The notes under the pieces: model-generated
Told to the model about the DNA's origin: nothing
Seen by the model: only the letters and a program-made list of their open reading frames with translations
The model's database searches: none
Source of the DNA: Tenrec ecaudatus
Lineage: Eukaryota > Chordata > Mammalia > Afrosoricida > Tenrecidae
Length of the DNA: 64,000 nucleotides
Reading direction: 5' to 3'
NCBI RefSeq assembly: GCF_050624435.1
Contig: NC_134547.1
Span: forward strand, 28,692,419-28,756,418
Part shown: positions 17,236 through 27,143 of the stretch, one piece after another
How positions within the stretch are numbered: position 1 is the stretch's first letter
Layout of the letters: each line of letters begins with the position of its first letter
Program-made: the position numbers and the translations under genes

Positions 17236-17478
17236 TCACTGAAGTACTATGGACATATTGTCAGAAGAGACCAGTCACTAGAGAAGGACATCATGCTTGG
17301 CAAAGGGGCAGTGAAGAAGACCCTCATGTGATAGGCTGACAAGTGGCTGCAACAATGGGGTCAAACATCAGCACAATTGCGAGGATGACACAGAACCAGG
17401 AAGTATTTCATTCTGTTGTACACAGGGTCACTATGAGTCAGAGCCGACTCAAGGACACCTTCACCACCCCAGCAACAG
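17236..17478 (+). mobile_element. RTE (BovB-type) LINE 3' end
   Basis: Begins in the C-terminal ORF2 region (YYGHIVRRDQSLEKDIMLGK in the + frame) and ends with the RTE 3' tail: 'gggtcactatgagtcagagc', 'cgactcaaggacacc', then a cacc/caaca-rich end. This same tail is shared by the AfroSINEs. Confidence 0.8.
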
Positions 17479-17484
17479 TGGCCT

Positions 17485-17640
17485 GCCTGTGGCTGAGCTA
17501 GTTCCAATACCAGCAGGGTCATCCCAGAGCTTCCAGAGGAAGGGGAAACTAGGAAGAACCTTGCCATCTAAATGACTGGCCAGTGAAAAGTTGCTAAGAG
17601 TTGGAATCGACACAATGGCAATGGATGTGGTTTTTGTTTG
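17485..17640 (+). mobile_element. AfroSINE (partial)
   Basis: Contains 'cagagcttccaga', 'aactaggaagaa' and 'gagttggaatcgacacaatg', the order of an AfroSINE body and tail. It lies directly after the RTE 3' end. Confidence 0.65.
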
Positions 17641-17774
17641 GAAAGCCAGGGAACAGAAGACAGGTTTTTTAAGTTAAAAGCAGGAGGGGATAGGGCAGGA
17701 GTTGCCCCTAAAAGGCCTTAGAATAAAAAAGGAACTGCTCCATGTTTCTTAGCTGCACTTGGTATAAAAGCCAT

Positions 17775-17868
17775 TCAGATGCAGTGCCACCCGCTAGGCC
17801 CAAGCCACCAACCCTTAGGTTAGGAGTGACGTACCAACTATTTATGCCACTAGGGACCTTAGAAAGGG
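17775..17868 (-). mobile_element. AfroSINE (partial)
   Basis: Reverse-orientation head with 'gccaccaacccttaggtt' and 'tatgccactagggacc'. Confidence 0.55.
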
Positions 17869-17934
17869 GTTAACCAACCAAACCGAACTCACTGAGCTTC
17901 TGAGACTCCACTGAAGCAAGCAGACTTGTCTTTC

Positions 17935-18170
17935 TCCTACCAAACAGCTGGTGACTTCAAACTGCTGGCCCGGCAGTTACAATCATCTACTACAGCATCA
18001 GAGCTCCTTAAGGGAGGGGTCCCAACTCTCTGCCATCAAGTCAATGCCAACTCATTCACCCTGTATGATAGGGCAGAGCTACTCCTGAGAGCAGCTGGTG
18101 GTTTGTAAATGCTGACTTTGCGGAAAACACCCCCAACACTTAACTACGCCACCAGGGATCCTTAGACGGT
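17935..18170 (-). mobile_element. AfroSINE copies, reverse orientation
   Basis: Two overlapping or tandem pieces. One has 'cagctggtgacttcaaactg'. The second runs from 'ccatcaagtcaatgccaact' through 'agcagctggtggtttgtaaa' to 'acgccaccagggatcc', which is a nearly complete tail-to-head order. Confidence 0.7.
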
Positions 18171-18452
18171 AAGATTAGGGCAGTTAAAACAAGCTCTATA
18201 AATAGATTTGGGGGCTAGAATTGGAAGGTGGTGATCTGGGTATAATACTGCCTTGAAGGAAGTGGCAAGGGCGCCAAATAGCTGCTTCGTCGATGGCTCC
18301 ATTTCCAATCCCCGCCCTCACTGTCTCCAGATACCCTGCATCTCTTTCAGGCCCAGGGCTCTGAGAAACGGGGATGTTACTGTAAAAGACGATCTAGGGG
18401 TTGTTTGAACCCTTCAAGTACAGAGGTAGTAAAAGAGCAGCTCTAAAATAAT

Positions 18453-18458
18453 TTTATT
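18453..18458 (-). terminator. CEBPG: CEBPG distal polyadenylation signal
   Basis: AATAAA on the - strand at the end of the repeat-free tract. Repeats begin within 300 bp beyond it. Confidence 0.6.
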
Positions 18459-19784
18459 AAAAAAACAAAAGGTGGTACCTTAACAAAGAAATAATCCCTA
18501 TATATGTAAAAACCCCAAGTTACTTGGTTTTAAACTAGAATTCATGAAACAGGACATACTACCCACAGAAGGAAATGTATTACGCGTTTCATTAAGACGC
18601 AACAAGTAGAAATCTATTTCTCAAGCCACAAAAATATTTGAAGCACCACAAAAAGGCTCTAAATGGCATCTTCTCTTCAAACTCTCTACGTATGAATTCA
18701 ACAAATTTACCTCTCCAGATGCTCCAGGGCTCTGGGCACACCACAGTTGTATTGTGGGAGAGGCCTTCCTACCTTTACATTCTTGGTTGTCTACCTCAAA
18801 GCATAGCTTTTAGTGGAAATGTGTCGACGCGGATACAGAGACACTGGGTGTCTAAGAGGGAGGATCACTGCTCGCTCTCTGTTCTAGTGCACGTGACTGA
18901 ATCCCGCCTTCGGAGAAAAGAGGTTTCCTCTCACATTGGGCAAAAGCACCTCTGCTGGTGCCCCGACTGGGGCTGGAAAGTGAAAGACTATAAGAGAGCC
19001 TGCCCTCCAGAGCTGCTTCAACATTTAAGACTGCTGTTTTTGTATCTAAGTGTAAAGAAACCCACAATGAAATACAGTCATTATTACCAAAGTTGTTTTT
19101 TTATTTCAAATTCATTGAAAAAAATAAAATTATATTTTAAAAAATAGAGGAATCTCACAAACTGAGGAAAAAGTCGGGAACAAAAAAGAACAAGTCACTT
19201 TTTTTTCCCCCTGAGAGACAAGATCTAATAGCACAAGAAAGGATTCTCTCCTTAGCTTTTGTCAAACAGAAAAGAATTTCTCCTGTTTCTTTTTTTCCTT
19301 AAAAAAATTTTTTTTTCTTCCTGTTTCTAAGGCAACAAAAAGCACTTGGAGTGTTCAATGGCTTGTCCAGGTACAAGCTTCAGGCTCTCTAGTGGGGTTA
19401 AGACATCCAAAGCAACCAGTGTGTTTCCTTTTACCCACGAAAAGTAAACTGACTATCCTTCAACTTCTGGTCATAGTAAAAACCACACTAATTCTTGGTT
19501 AAGAATGTCCAAAGTGGTTGTGTCCACATCCCCCAAATATCAAGGCAGAGCTGCTCTGGGCCCCCACTCTTGCAGCCATAACTTGTTCACCACCAACAAC
19601 CCCAGGAGAGTCTCGGACACAGTTCGAAGCTTACACGACAGCTTGCTTCCTAGAACACTGAACCCACCAGCAGATTGGACCCCGGAGGGTCCCAGGTAAT
19701 ACACAGCACAAGATGTACACAAGCCAACTGTCAATTCGCAAAGTCGTCTAAACTTACTTGTCCTGCACACAGGGCTTCCTCGGT

Positions 19785-19790
19785 TTTATT
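19785..19790 (-). terminator. CEBPG: Possible proximal CEBPG polyadenylation signal
   Basis: AATAAA on the - strand about 2.1 kb after the CEBPG stop. Use is unproven. Confidence 0.35.
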
Positions 19791-21861
19791 TACACTGGTG
19801 AGTGTACCAAACTAAAGCCCTTCATCCCCTCCCAGGTCAGTAAGACAGTCAAGATGCACAGCTCCTGGCTTATGCGGAAGTGTTTGTGGCATAGTTGATA
19901 GGGTAGCTTGAATAGGTTTTACCAGTTCCCACCTTCTGTTCTGACAGACTGTTTCCTGAAAGCTTAAGTTTCAGGACAGCTCGGGGCACAGCATTTGGTA
20001 ACCGGAAGGTCCATGGGGACACCATTTCTGGAAGATGTTTCTCCTAGTAAGACATGAAAACCTAACTTTTCATAGGTGCTGAAAAGCATCAAGCAACCTA
20101 AGTGCCTCTCCAATTAGGTTAATTACTCACCATCAATGAGCTATTAAACATTCAGCAGGATTTTGCGGTGTGTCCTAGTCAGTTCCAAACATTTATCAAT
20201 CTCTACAAGTGGACTGATGCCCCACTGACAGTAAACTGGGACTTGGCCCTAACAGAAATCTCTACTGTGTCCTGACTCCTGAGACGACATCTCCTGACAC
20301 AACTCTAGGTGCTGGTGGCTAACATTCCAAAGAAGCTTCCAGTCCTGACCATGGCTTGGCTGCATCACAGGTGCTGTGACAGGGTGCAGCTTCTGGCTGG
20401 AAGGCTATAAGAAGCCTTTTTTACAAGCCCACAGGTGCAACTTGAGCTTTAGTGAATTATATTGTGGTTAGTTCCTTGTATGAACAGGAGTGTGGCCTAA
20501 AATCACCATATTCATGAAATGCCTGATAAAAACATTTTAATCAGATGTGATTCGGTCTCTCATTACTAGTCCCAGCATTAAAAACAACAACAAAAAATGT
20601 GAGCTAGAATCGTGCTAACAAGAACAAAACAAAACAATTCACAAGGACAAGCAATGTTACCAGACGCCAGAGAATCCCAACGTGAGTGATGGGCCATTTG
20701 TTCGTCTCAACAAAAACATCAATATCCTGAGTTTTACCTATTTTCAATCTAAAATAATTTATGGAACATAAAACCACGCAACAATAAACAGAGCAGTGGT
20801 ACGAAATCTGGAGAAACAGCTCTCTAACCAGAAAAAGGTCACAGAAATAAAAAGATGAAATAAATTAGAGGCTAAAAACCTACTTACACTTTCAAGTTTT
20901 GTTTTGTTATTTTTCAAAGCATTTTGGGAGATGGCATGAAGTTGATGACACGTTTTTCTAACAATCTACCTGCTGAATTCCCATTCCACACCTTCAATCA
21001 GTAGCTTGTGTGACTAAACTATTCAGGTCATTTGTGAACTAACTTGGCTGCCAAAATGGTACCCCCTCACCCACCCCAAATGTTTACTTTGGCATCTGCA
21101 GGGTCTAAAAAACTTGGTATGCAGGCCTCTCTACATTGCTGCAATTTTCTTTTAATTTTTGGGTAGCAAAACCCATGCTAATCCAATAACCCAAAGCTGC
21201 TATCTCGAGACCCTAGTACTAATGTGCTTCACTTTCCCCACCCCTTCATCTACTTACTTCCTAAACATTAACTATGTTTAAATCAACTGGCCTTCAAAAT
21301 GTTACAGGATTTACTTTAGTTAACCTGGAATCACTAGTCAAAAAAAAACAAACCTAGCACTTGTTGGGGAAAATACAGTACTAATGATATGAAAATGGGG
21401 TTTCTGATGTATGTAAAATCACTCCAAATTACAAAGTGATTAGTGTCTGTAGCTCTAAGGATTTTTAATACATAGTTTAGAAAAACAAAATCACAAACAT
21501 ATTAACATGGGTGGCAATTCAACCTTTCTTCAGCTAATGAACCATATTCATTCAAACCATGGCCTGCAGCTCGCCCATCCCTTTTGTCCATTTCAAGATT
21601 TATCAAAAACAACAAGGTCCAGGGTAGTCTGGTGTGGGTGTTTGTTTTGTTTCGCCCCCCTACCATCCACCACACAAAAAAATTATTTTGTTCCCCCACA
21701 AAACTCCATTTCATTTACGACCACATATTCAAATGACAGAGCTAACATGTTTAGTAACCGACCCTGGGGAGCTAATCCTAGAGCACAGCAGTGTCCGGCC
21801 AGTCTGCAGCCACTGTTCTGTGGTCGCACCTTTCGCTTCTTCAAGCCACCAGTGGTGAAGT

Positions 21862-22332
21862 CTACTGGCCGGTGCTACCGGCGTTCATTGGTGGAGTGGG
21901 CGGCATGGCTGTGCTGTCAGTGCTGATGGGCTGCACATTGTCGGCAAGGTTATGCGCATGCTCCAGGAACAGGTCTTTCAATACACTCAATTCCTTAGTC
22001 AGCAGTTTAATTTTGGCTTCCAACCGTTCGTTCTCTTCTTTGAGCTGGTTCACTCTCTGTAGGGTATCCTGGGCCTTCTGCTTGCTTTTCAGCCGGCTCT
22101 TTTTTACGGCCATGTTGTTCCTCTCGCGGCGCTGGCGGTACTCGTCGCTGTTGCGATCCATGGGTGAGCTCTTTTTGCTCTGCTTGCTGGGCGCCACCGC
22201 TTTGCCGCCGCCTCCAGGGCCAGCGGGCACCAGCTGTGGGACCTGCTGCAAGCCACTGGCATGGGGCTGGGGATGAATAACGCTTATTCCATTGACTCCG
22301 GCGGTGCTGTTCGGCTGCAAAATCTTGCTCAT
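21862..22332 (-). CDS. CEBPG: C/EBP gamma, bZIP transcription factor
   Basis: A single coding exon of 156 codons plus stop (TAG at 21864-21862). C/EBP gamma is a nuclear bZIP protein that lacks the activation domains of other C/EBPs. It dimerises with ATF4 and C/EBPs at C/EBP-ATF sites in stress-response genes. The N-terminus (MSKILQPNSTAGVNGISVIH) matches mammalian CEBPG. A Gly/Pro stretch (PAGPGGGG, residues 36-43) follows. The basic region at about residues 61-84 holds RNNMAVKKSRLKSK, and the leucine zipper has heptad leucines at 97, 104, 111 and 118. ATG at 22332 is the first in-frame ATG; the upstream frame has only TTG. The last 22 residues differ from human and the protein is six residues longer than the 150 aa human form as I recall it. 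No frameshift. The gene converges on PEPD, the order seen in other mammals. Confidence 0.97.
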   Translation of the reverse strand: MSKILQPNSTAGVNGISVIHPQPHASGLQQVPQLVPAGPGGGGKAVAPSKQSKKSSPMDRNSDEYRQRRERNNMAVKKSRLKSKQKAQDTLQRVNQLKEENERLEAKIKLLTKELSVLKDLFLEHAHNLADNVQPISTDSTAMPPTPPMNAGSTGQ

Positions 22333-22423
22333 TTGGGCACGCTCCCTGGCCAGCACAGGTGAAAACGGGGACAAGGTGAGCAGCGGTTTCCAGGTTAAAC
22401 TGCCAAGGAACCTTCACATGTAC
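22333..22423 (-). other. CEBPG: CEBPG exon 2 5' leader and splice acceptor
   Basis: On the - strand a pyrimidine-rich tract (tttgtcttttacaccag) ends at 22424. This predicts exon 2 starting at 22423 with GTACATG, 91 bases before the ATG. A second AG (gctggccag, ending at about 22,350) is a weaker alternative acceptor. Splicing is inferred from the human gene structure (non-coding exon 1). Confidence 0.6.
22414..22419 (-). promoter_or_regulatory. CEBPG: Start-stop upstream ORF (ATGTGA) in CEBPG leader
   Basis: If exon 2 starts at 22423, the leader contains ATG immediately followed by TGA, 82 bases 5' of the CEBPG start codon. Such minimal uORFs can pause or divert scanning ribosomes. The function is inferred, and it disappears if the downstream acceptor is used. 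Confidence 0.4.
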
Positions 22424-22799
22424 CTGGTGTAAAAGACAAATTGCATTAAACTACGTGAATTGAGGGGATCAAATGAGACTAATGGATCAGGCCCCGAGTG
22501 GCAGGCCAATAGTCACCGATTATACTGAGAAAAGGCCAACTCTTGATGGTTTCTAAAGTCTACACCATTTCCCTGAGATGTGAGAGTGAGGATAGGCGCC
22601 CTTCCGGCCAAATTTTGCCCACCTGATTCCCTGAGGGCACTGCCCACCTTGGCTAGAGAGGGAAAACAGGGGAATACCACTAAGGAACTAGCAGGACCGG
22701 ACGACTTGCCAGGGAAATGGCTGAGATGTTGGAGTGAAACACAGAAAACTGAGTTCAACCCTAGAAATCATAGGGGAAAAGAGACTAGTGTCAAAATTA

Positions 22800-22980
22800 A
22801 AAACCTCAAACTCAGTGCCATCAATTCTGACTCACAGTGCCCCATTTGGGACAGAGCAGACCTGTCCTTTTAGCTTTCCAAGACTTAGTATCTTTACGAG
22901 TGCAGACAGCAGCATCTTTCTTCCTCGGAGTGAGTTTGAACCGCTGACTTTGCAGTTAAGTAGCTCACTGGGTATAGTTT
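22800..22980 (-). mobile_element. AfroSINE, reverse orientation
   Basis: Order is 'agtgccatcaattctgac', then 'ttgaaccgctgactttgcag' and 'gtagctcactggg', which is tail to head on the + strand. Confidence 0.75.
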
Positions 22981-23291
22981 TCTGTAGAACCAGGCCTCCT
23001 CAGGTGGGCCAGTGGCTAAGATCAATCAAGACTGGGCTGTGCAGACTGCAGGGTCCCTGTGCCATTCCACAGGGGGCGAGTCAGGCAGGACTTGCATTTC
23101 TCCCCAGAGCATACCAGATATCTTGAAAGTGGGTGTTCGATTTTACTTATTTAAGAGCTTCAAATGACAGTCATCCACGGAGATTTATGGAGTGCCTTTC
23201 TTGGATCATAAATTGGATGCCCTCAAACACCCCCGCTGGCTTGCTCCCGACACGTCTGCAATTCTAACTTTTCTTTCTTCTTGATCTAACC

Positions 23292-23493
23292 CAGCGGTTC
23301 TCAACATGTGGGTTACGACCCCTTTGGGGGATCGAACCACCCTTTCACAGGGTCACCTGATTCATAACAGTAACAAAATTACAGTTAATTAGTAGCAACG
23401 AAAATAATTTTATGGTTGGTGGGGGGGGGGGGTCACCACAACATGAGGAACTATATTAAAGGGTCACGGCATTAGGAAGGTTGAGAACCATTG
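23292..23493 (+). mobile_element. SPIN/URR1-type hAT transposon (non-autonomous)
   Basis: A 202 bp element with hAT terminal inverted repeats: CAGCGGTTCTCAACATGTGG at the left and GGTTGAGAACCATTG at the right. The interior ('cataacagtaacaaaattac', 'ggtcaccacaacatgaggaa') matches the short SPIN/URR1 elements known from rodents, tenrec and other tetrapods. It is flanked by an 8 bp target-site duplication, ATCTAACC at 23284-23291 and ATCTAACT at 23494-23501 (7 of 8 match). It has no transposase and carries a G-run of about 14 near 23,424. Confidence 0.85.
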
Positions 23494-24049
23494 ATCTAAC
23501 TGATGAAACACCTGCATGAAACCACAAAAACAAAAGGAAAAGCTCTAAAGATATAGTCAAGGCAGAACAAGCAGCCCGAGCTAGGGTGGACACAAGGATG
23601 GGCAGACACAGCGTCTGCGCCCCTGCCCCTTGCTGAGTGAGCTCAAGGGAAATTAGTTACATGGACCACTACGAAACTAAGTCAGTGTCCAAAAGCCTAC
23701 CTCCTGTTGTCATGAAGCCAGTTCCAAACAAACTGAGTTGTGCCAAGCATTCTCACCAGCTAGCACAGTCCACCTGGAAATGTCGAATACAAGGGATCCT
23801 AAAGCTCGCCTGTTCCCTTTCTCCCAAAACCACAGCGGCCCACTTAGCACACGGCCATCTATCCCGACTCCAGCCCTGACTCCAGCCCCAGAGCTGCTTT
23901 CCAAGACATGATGATGGCTCTCGAGTCCAATCTATCTTCAACACTGGGTATCTCAAGTCTCCTGGATACTTTATTACGTTGCCTGATTCCTCTCTCAGTT
24001 TAAAAAAAAAAAAAAAAAAAGACCGTTTCTTATAAAGCCACACATTATG

Positions 24050-24748
24050 GCCATCATGTAAACGTAAGGAAGACCAAAATCCTCACAACCGGACCAACAG
24101 TACCATCACGATAAATGGAGGAAATGTTGCAATTCTAAGGATTTTGTCTTGCTTGGATCCACAATCAATGCTCATAGAAGCAGCAGTCGATCACTTCTCA
24201 GCCTTTTGGCTGAGATCAAGTGTAGCAGCAGCAGTGAAGAGCTTCAAACACTGCCTTGCATTAGGTAAATCTGCTGCACAAGACTCTATATAGAGCACTG
24301 ACCAGCAAGAATGGTGCTTTGAGGGCTAAGGATGCCTGATCCAAGCCACGGTATTTTCAACTGCCTCATACGCATGTGAAAGCTGCACACTGAATGAGAA
24401 GACCACAGAAGAACTGACGCACGTGAATTGTGGTGCTGGTCAAGAGTACTGCAAACACCATGGACTGTTCAAAAGCACACCGGTATGTCTGGGAAGAAGT
24501 CTGGCCAGAGCGCTCCTCGGAGGCAAGACTTGCGCTTACGTACTTTGAACACTTGTTAGGAAAGAATCTTGCGTGGCACAGTGGAGGGGTAGTGAAAAAG
24601 AGGAAGGCCCTCAACATGTACTGACAATGAGCTCAGTCAGGCACAGGAACAACTGTGAGGCTGGCACAGGACTGTGCAGTGTTTCATTCTGCTGAGCAGA
24701 GGCTCACGGTGGGTCGGAATGGACAAGCACATCTAACAATGGTCAACT
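24050..24748 (+). mobile_element. RTE (BovB-type) LINE 3' part
   Basis: Broken ORF2 C-terminal coding (AKTMVLVKSTANTMDCSK-like region; LTYFEHLLGKN in one frame, corresponding to LTYFGHVIRRD) followed by the RTE tail 'cggaatggacaagcacatct'. A U2 snRNA fragment interrupts it at 24,190-24,225. Confidence 0.8.
24190..24225 (+). pseudogene. U2 snRNA 5'-end fragment inserted in RTE
   Basis: Thirty-six bases match the 5' end of U2 snRNA with about three changes: ATCACTTCTCAGCCTTTTGG, then CTGAGATCAAGTGTAG (U2 has ATCGCTTCTCGGCC...CTAAGATCAAGTGTAG). The fragment covers stem-loop I and the start of the branch-site region, then stops. It is flanked by agcagcagt on both sides, where the RTE consensus has the sequence once. 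So it looks like an insertion with a target duplication. Not functional. Confidence 0.75.
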
Positions 24749-24884
24749 AACCCTATTGCTTATCTCCTAGTATGAGGTCAATACAAGTGTTTTATTCTAT
24801 TTTTAATAACTTGTTTAACACCTCTTCTGGAGTCATCTAAATAATCACAGTAGTGTTCATTTTTCAAACACCCATTATAACTTT

Positions 24885-25070
24885 AAGGTGCTCTGGTGGT
24901 GGTGTGGGCTAGGCACTGAGCTGCTAATCTCAAGGCCAGCTGTTCAAGCCCACCAGTCGTCCCATGGGAGAAAGGTGAGGCTGTCTACTCCTCTGAAGAC
25001 AACAATTTCAGAGAACCTAAAGGGCCAATGTGAGTCGACTCGATTGCAGTGGGCTTGGTTTAGGGTTTGA
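24885..25070 (+). mobile_element. AfroSINE
   Basis: Near complete: 'ggtgctctggtggtggtgtg', 'gagctgctaatctcaaggcc', 'aggctgtctactcctctg', 'tgagtcgactcgattgcagt'. Confidence 0.85.
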
Positions 25071-25159
25071 TCGAGAACTTTTGTCCCTGTTGCCAAACTT
25101 GGAAACTGCTAGGATCCAATAGTACAGCTTGGCACCAGGTCATCCGCCTTGGCTTTGGC

Positions 25160-25260
25160 CCTTTTTCATTCTGGGCCTACCTCTACCTTTCCATGGACCT
25201 GTTTCTTCATCTACAAATGAGGGATGTGTAATGGGTGGGATGCCTTCCAGCTTTGACAAT
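25160..25260 (+). mobile_element. MIR-like fragment
   Basis: 'ctgggcctacctctac..' followed by 'gtttcttcatctacaaatga' resembles the MIR core. Short and weak. Confidence 0.35.
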
Positions 25261-25261
25261 A

Positions 25262-25518
25262 TGAGGTACTTCAAAGAATTCATGGAAGAAAAAAAAAATC
25301 ACTATTTTTTGGAGGGTGGGGGAGCTGATAGCACTGATGATTGTATAACCCCACCCAATGGGATTGAACTGAATTATATGTGAATGGATGTATTGGAATA
25401 TGTAAGATATGTCAATAAAAATTTTAAAGTTCTGTAAGACAAATAAAGCAATTTCTGAGTTTAAAAAAAAAATCAGTACTTTTCATTCCCACTTGTCCAT
25501 GAATTTTTTGATGCCCCT
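25262..25518. mobile_element. Palindromic MITE split by a LINE 3' end
   Basis: The left arm gaggtacttcaaagaattca (25,263-25,282, continuing tgga) has an inverted partner at 25,496-25,518 (tccatgaattttttgatgcc). The centre is occupied by a separate LINE 3' end. A second, uninterrupted copy is at 57,328-57,403. Confidence 0.6.
25311..25463 (+). mobile_element. LINE 3' end (L1-like) inserted in MITE
   Basis: Contains 'gatgattgtataacccc', 'gggattgaactgaatt', then 'gtcaataaaaatttt' and an A-rich tail. Similar to 47,285-47,445. Flanks AAAATCACTATTTT and AAAATCAGTACTTTT form an imperfect target-site duplication. Strongly 5' truncated. Confidence 0.55.
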
Positions 25519-25657
25519 GTCCATAGCCTATGAACCTTGATGACTGAAATTTATTAATCCCAGGCTCCAAACTTGGTGATGCTAGAGTGAGTTTTTGACC
25601 CCAGAGCTTCCAAGCATTTTCCCTGTTTTCCTTACTTACATGTAACTGCATGTACAT

Positions 25658-26095
25658 AATCTGGTGTCAACTTGAGACTATTAAGAATGAAGGCAGAGTT
25701 TATTGAGCCTGTCAATCAGGTCGCAGCTTGATGACATCATTTGGAGGCACTAAAGAGATAAATAGCTGACTTGAGGCCAGACTCACTCTCTCTGCTACAC
25801 CTTCCTGTTGACAAGTCACATGGACCTAAACTGATGGAGCCAGAGCCCTGGAGCTGAAGAAGGAGCCACACGGGTCTCCACGCCAGCACAGAGATGCTTC
25901 CACTGCCACTGGATCCACAAGACCTTCACCCACTGGCCTGTGATCTTCCTGCATTTGGCATTATTGCATGTGTTGCATGAGTCTGAAGAGGAATTTACAG
26001 ACTGGTATCAGACATATGGGCTAGTATCGTACTGAGGGACTTGATCTGGACAAGGAAAGGCTGTTTTCTCAATATAATTTTCTTTCACAGAAGCT
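25658..26095 (+). mobile_element. MaLR/MLT1-type solo LTR
   Basis: Starts 'ctggtgtcaacttgagac' and shares interior segments with 59,610-60,118 ('gtcacatggacctaaactga', 'ggagccacacgggtctcc', 'agactggtatcagacata'). The 3' boundary is approximate. Confidence 0.6.
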
Positions 26096-26194
26096 GGATA
26101 AATCCAACAAAGCCCAACCCACTGCCATGATACTGTAACCCTGGAGGAAGGACGAAGGAGAACTGCCTGGAGGGCTTACGGAAGCAGGAGGCCA

Positions 26195-26285
26195 CATCTT
26201 TCTCCCACAGTGGCTGATAAGGCCCAACTGCCGCCCCCTGGGATGGCAGCCACGAGATGAATTGCTGCGCCACTAGGGAGCATGC
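26195..26285 (-). mobile_element. AfroSINE head fragment
   Basis: 'gatggcagccacgagatgaa' followed by 'ttgctgcgccactaggg' resembles a reversed SINE head. Weak. Confidence 0.35.
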
Positions 26286-26960
26286 CTATCTACTCCAAGA
26301 GGACAAATGCTCAGGTTCCAGGAAGCAGGGTGGCATCCGGTCTCCTAAATGTGAATCATTGAGGGGGAAGCGAGAAAAATGCTGGAGAGAGTTGCTCCTA
26401 AGCGGAGTCCCTGGGCCAGCAGCATTGGGGACCTGTTAGAAACATGACTTCACAGGCTGACCCAGCGCTAGGAGCCAAGGGCCAAGCAGGTCCCCCTAGA
26501 ACTGAGCTTCCAAGTGATACTGATGACACTGGGAGGTGAGTGCCAACCGCTGCCCATTACTAAGGGTTCTTACAGTGTCTTTTATCCAGATTTCTTCAAT
26601 TTGACTAATGTTCGTGCATATAACTGCCACAGCCCCCTTTTTATCACCTTCAAGACTGAAGGAGCTAATCAAATGTTTTCCAAGTTTCATTTAGGTAACT
26701 AAAACCTGTCAAGTATTCTCCTTGTGCTTTAGTCCCCACACCTACTTTTTTTCATGTACCTAGAAGAACCAGCTAGCTATCCTTTTTTCCTTCCCCCCAT
26801 TAAATTTGTCACTCCACTTCCTCAGTGAAGGTTGAATCTCTCACTTCCAAAATTAATTATTTCTACCCAGTTTTCCCAGAAAGTCTGAAATAGTGACCGA
26901 TGTTTCTCCATGGCCCCACACCACTGGGTTCAACAAATCTCTCTTAAAAAAAAAAAAATC

Positions 26961-27143
26961 CCGGGGGGAGCGGGGAGGGAGGGGAAAAAAAAAAGAGGAC
27001 CTGATGCAGAGGGCTTAAGTGGAGAGCAAATGCTTTGAGTGATGAGGGCAAAGAATGTACAGATATGCTTTATACAACTGATGTATGTATATGTGTGGAT
27101 TGTGATAAGAGTTGTATGAGCCCCTAATAAAATGTTTTTTTTT
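26961..27143 (+). mobile_element. LINE 3' end with polypurine tract
   Basis: Begins in a G-rich polypurine tract, continues 'gagggcttaagtggagagca', 'gattgtgataagagttgta' and ends 'cccctaataaaatg' plus T/A tail. The flanking AAAAATCCC occurs on both sides (target-site duplication). Same family as 33,215-35,085, 51,144-51,737 and the reverse copy at 56,582-56,966. Confidence 0.75.

Larger units (their letters stand above)
18430..21861 (-). other. CEBPG: CEBPG 3' UTR
   Basis: About 3.4 kb of AT-rich sequence with none of the SINE, LINE or LTR signatures that crowd both sides. It follows the CEBPG stop codon on the - strand. The human gene also has a 3' UTR of several kilobases. A - strand AATAAA at 18458-18453 marks the likely distal end (cleavage about 18,425-18,443). 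Earlier AATAAA sites at about 19,785-19,790 and 19,100-19,105 could give shorter transcripts. Absence of insertions suggests constraint, but conservation cannot be tested here. Confidence 0.7.

Noticed and set aside
22333-22374. N-terminal extension of CEBPG by 14 residues
   Set aside because: The upstream start is TTG, not ATG. The known mammalian start is MSKI at 22332.
24003-24020. A18 run as a retroposon tail
   Set aside because: No element with a clear body or target duplication could be tied to it; it may belong to decayed sequence.
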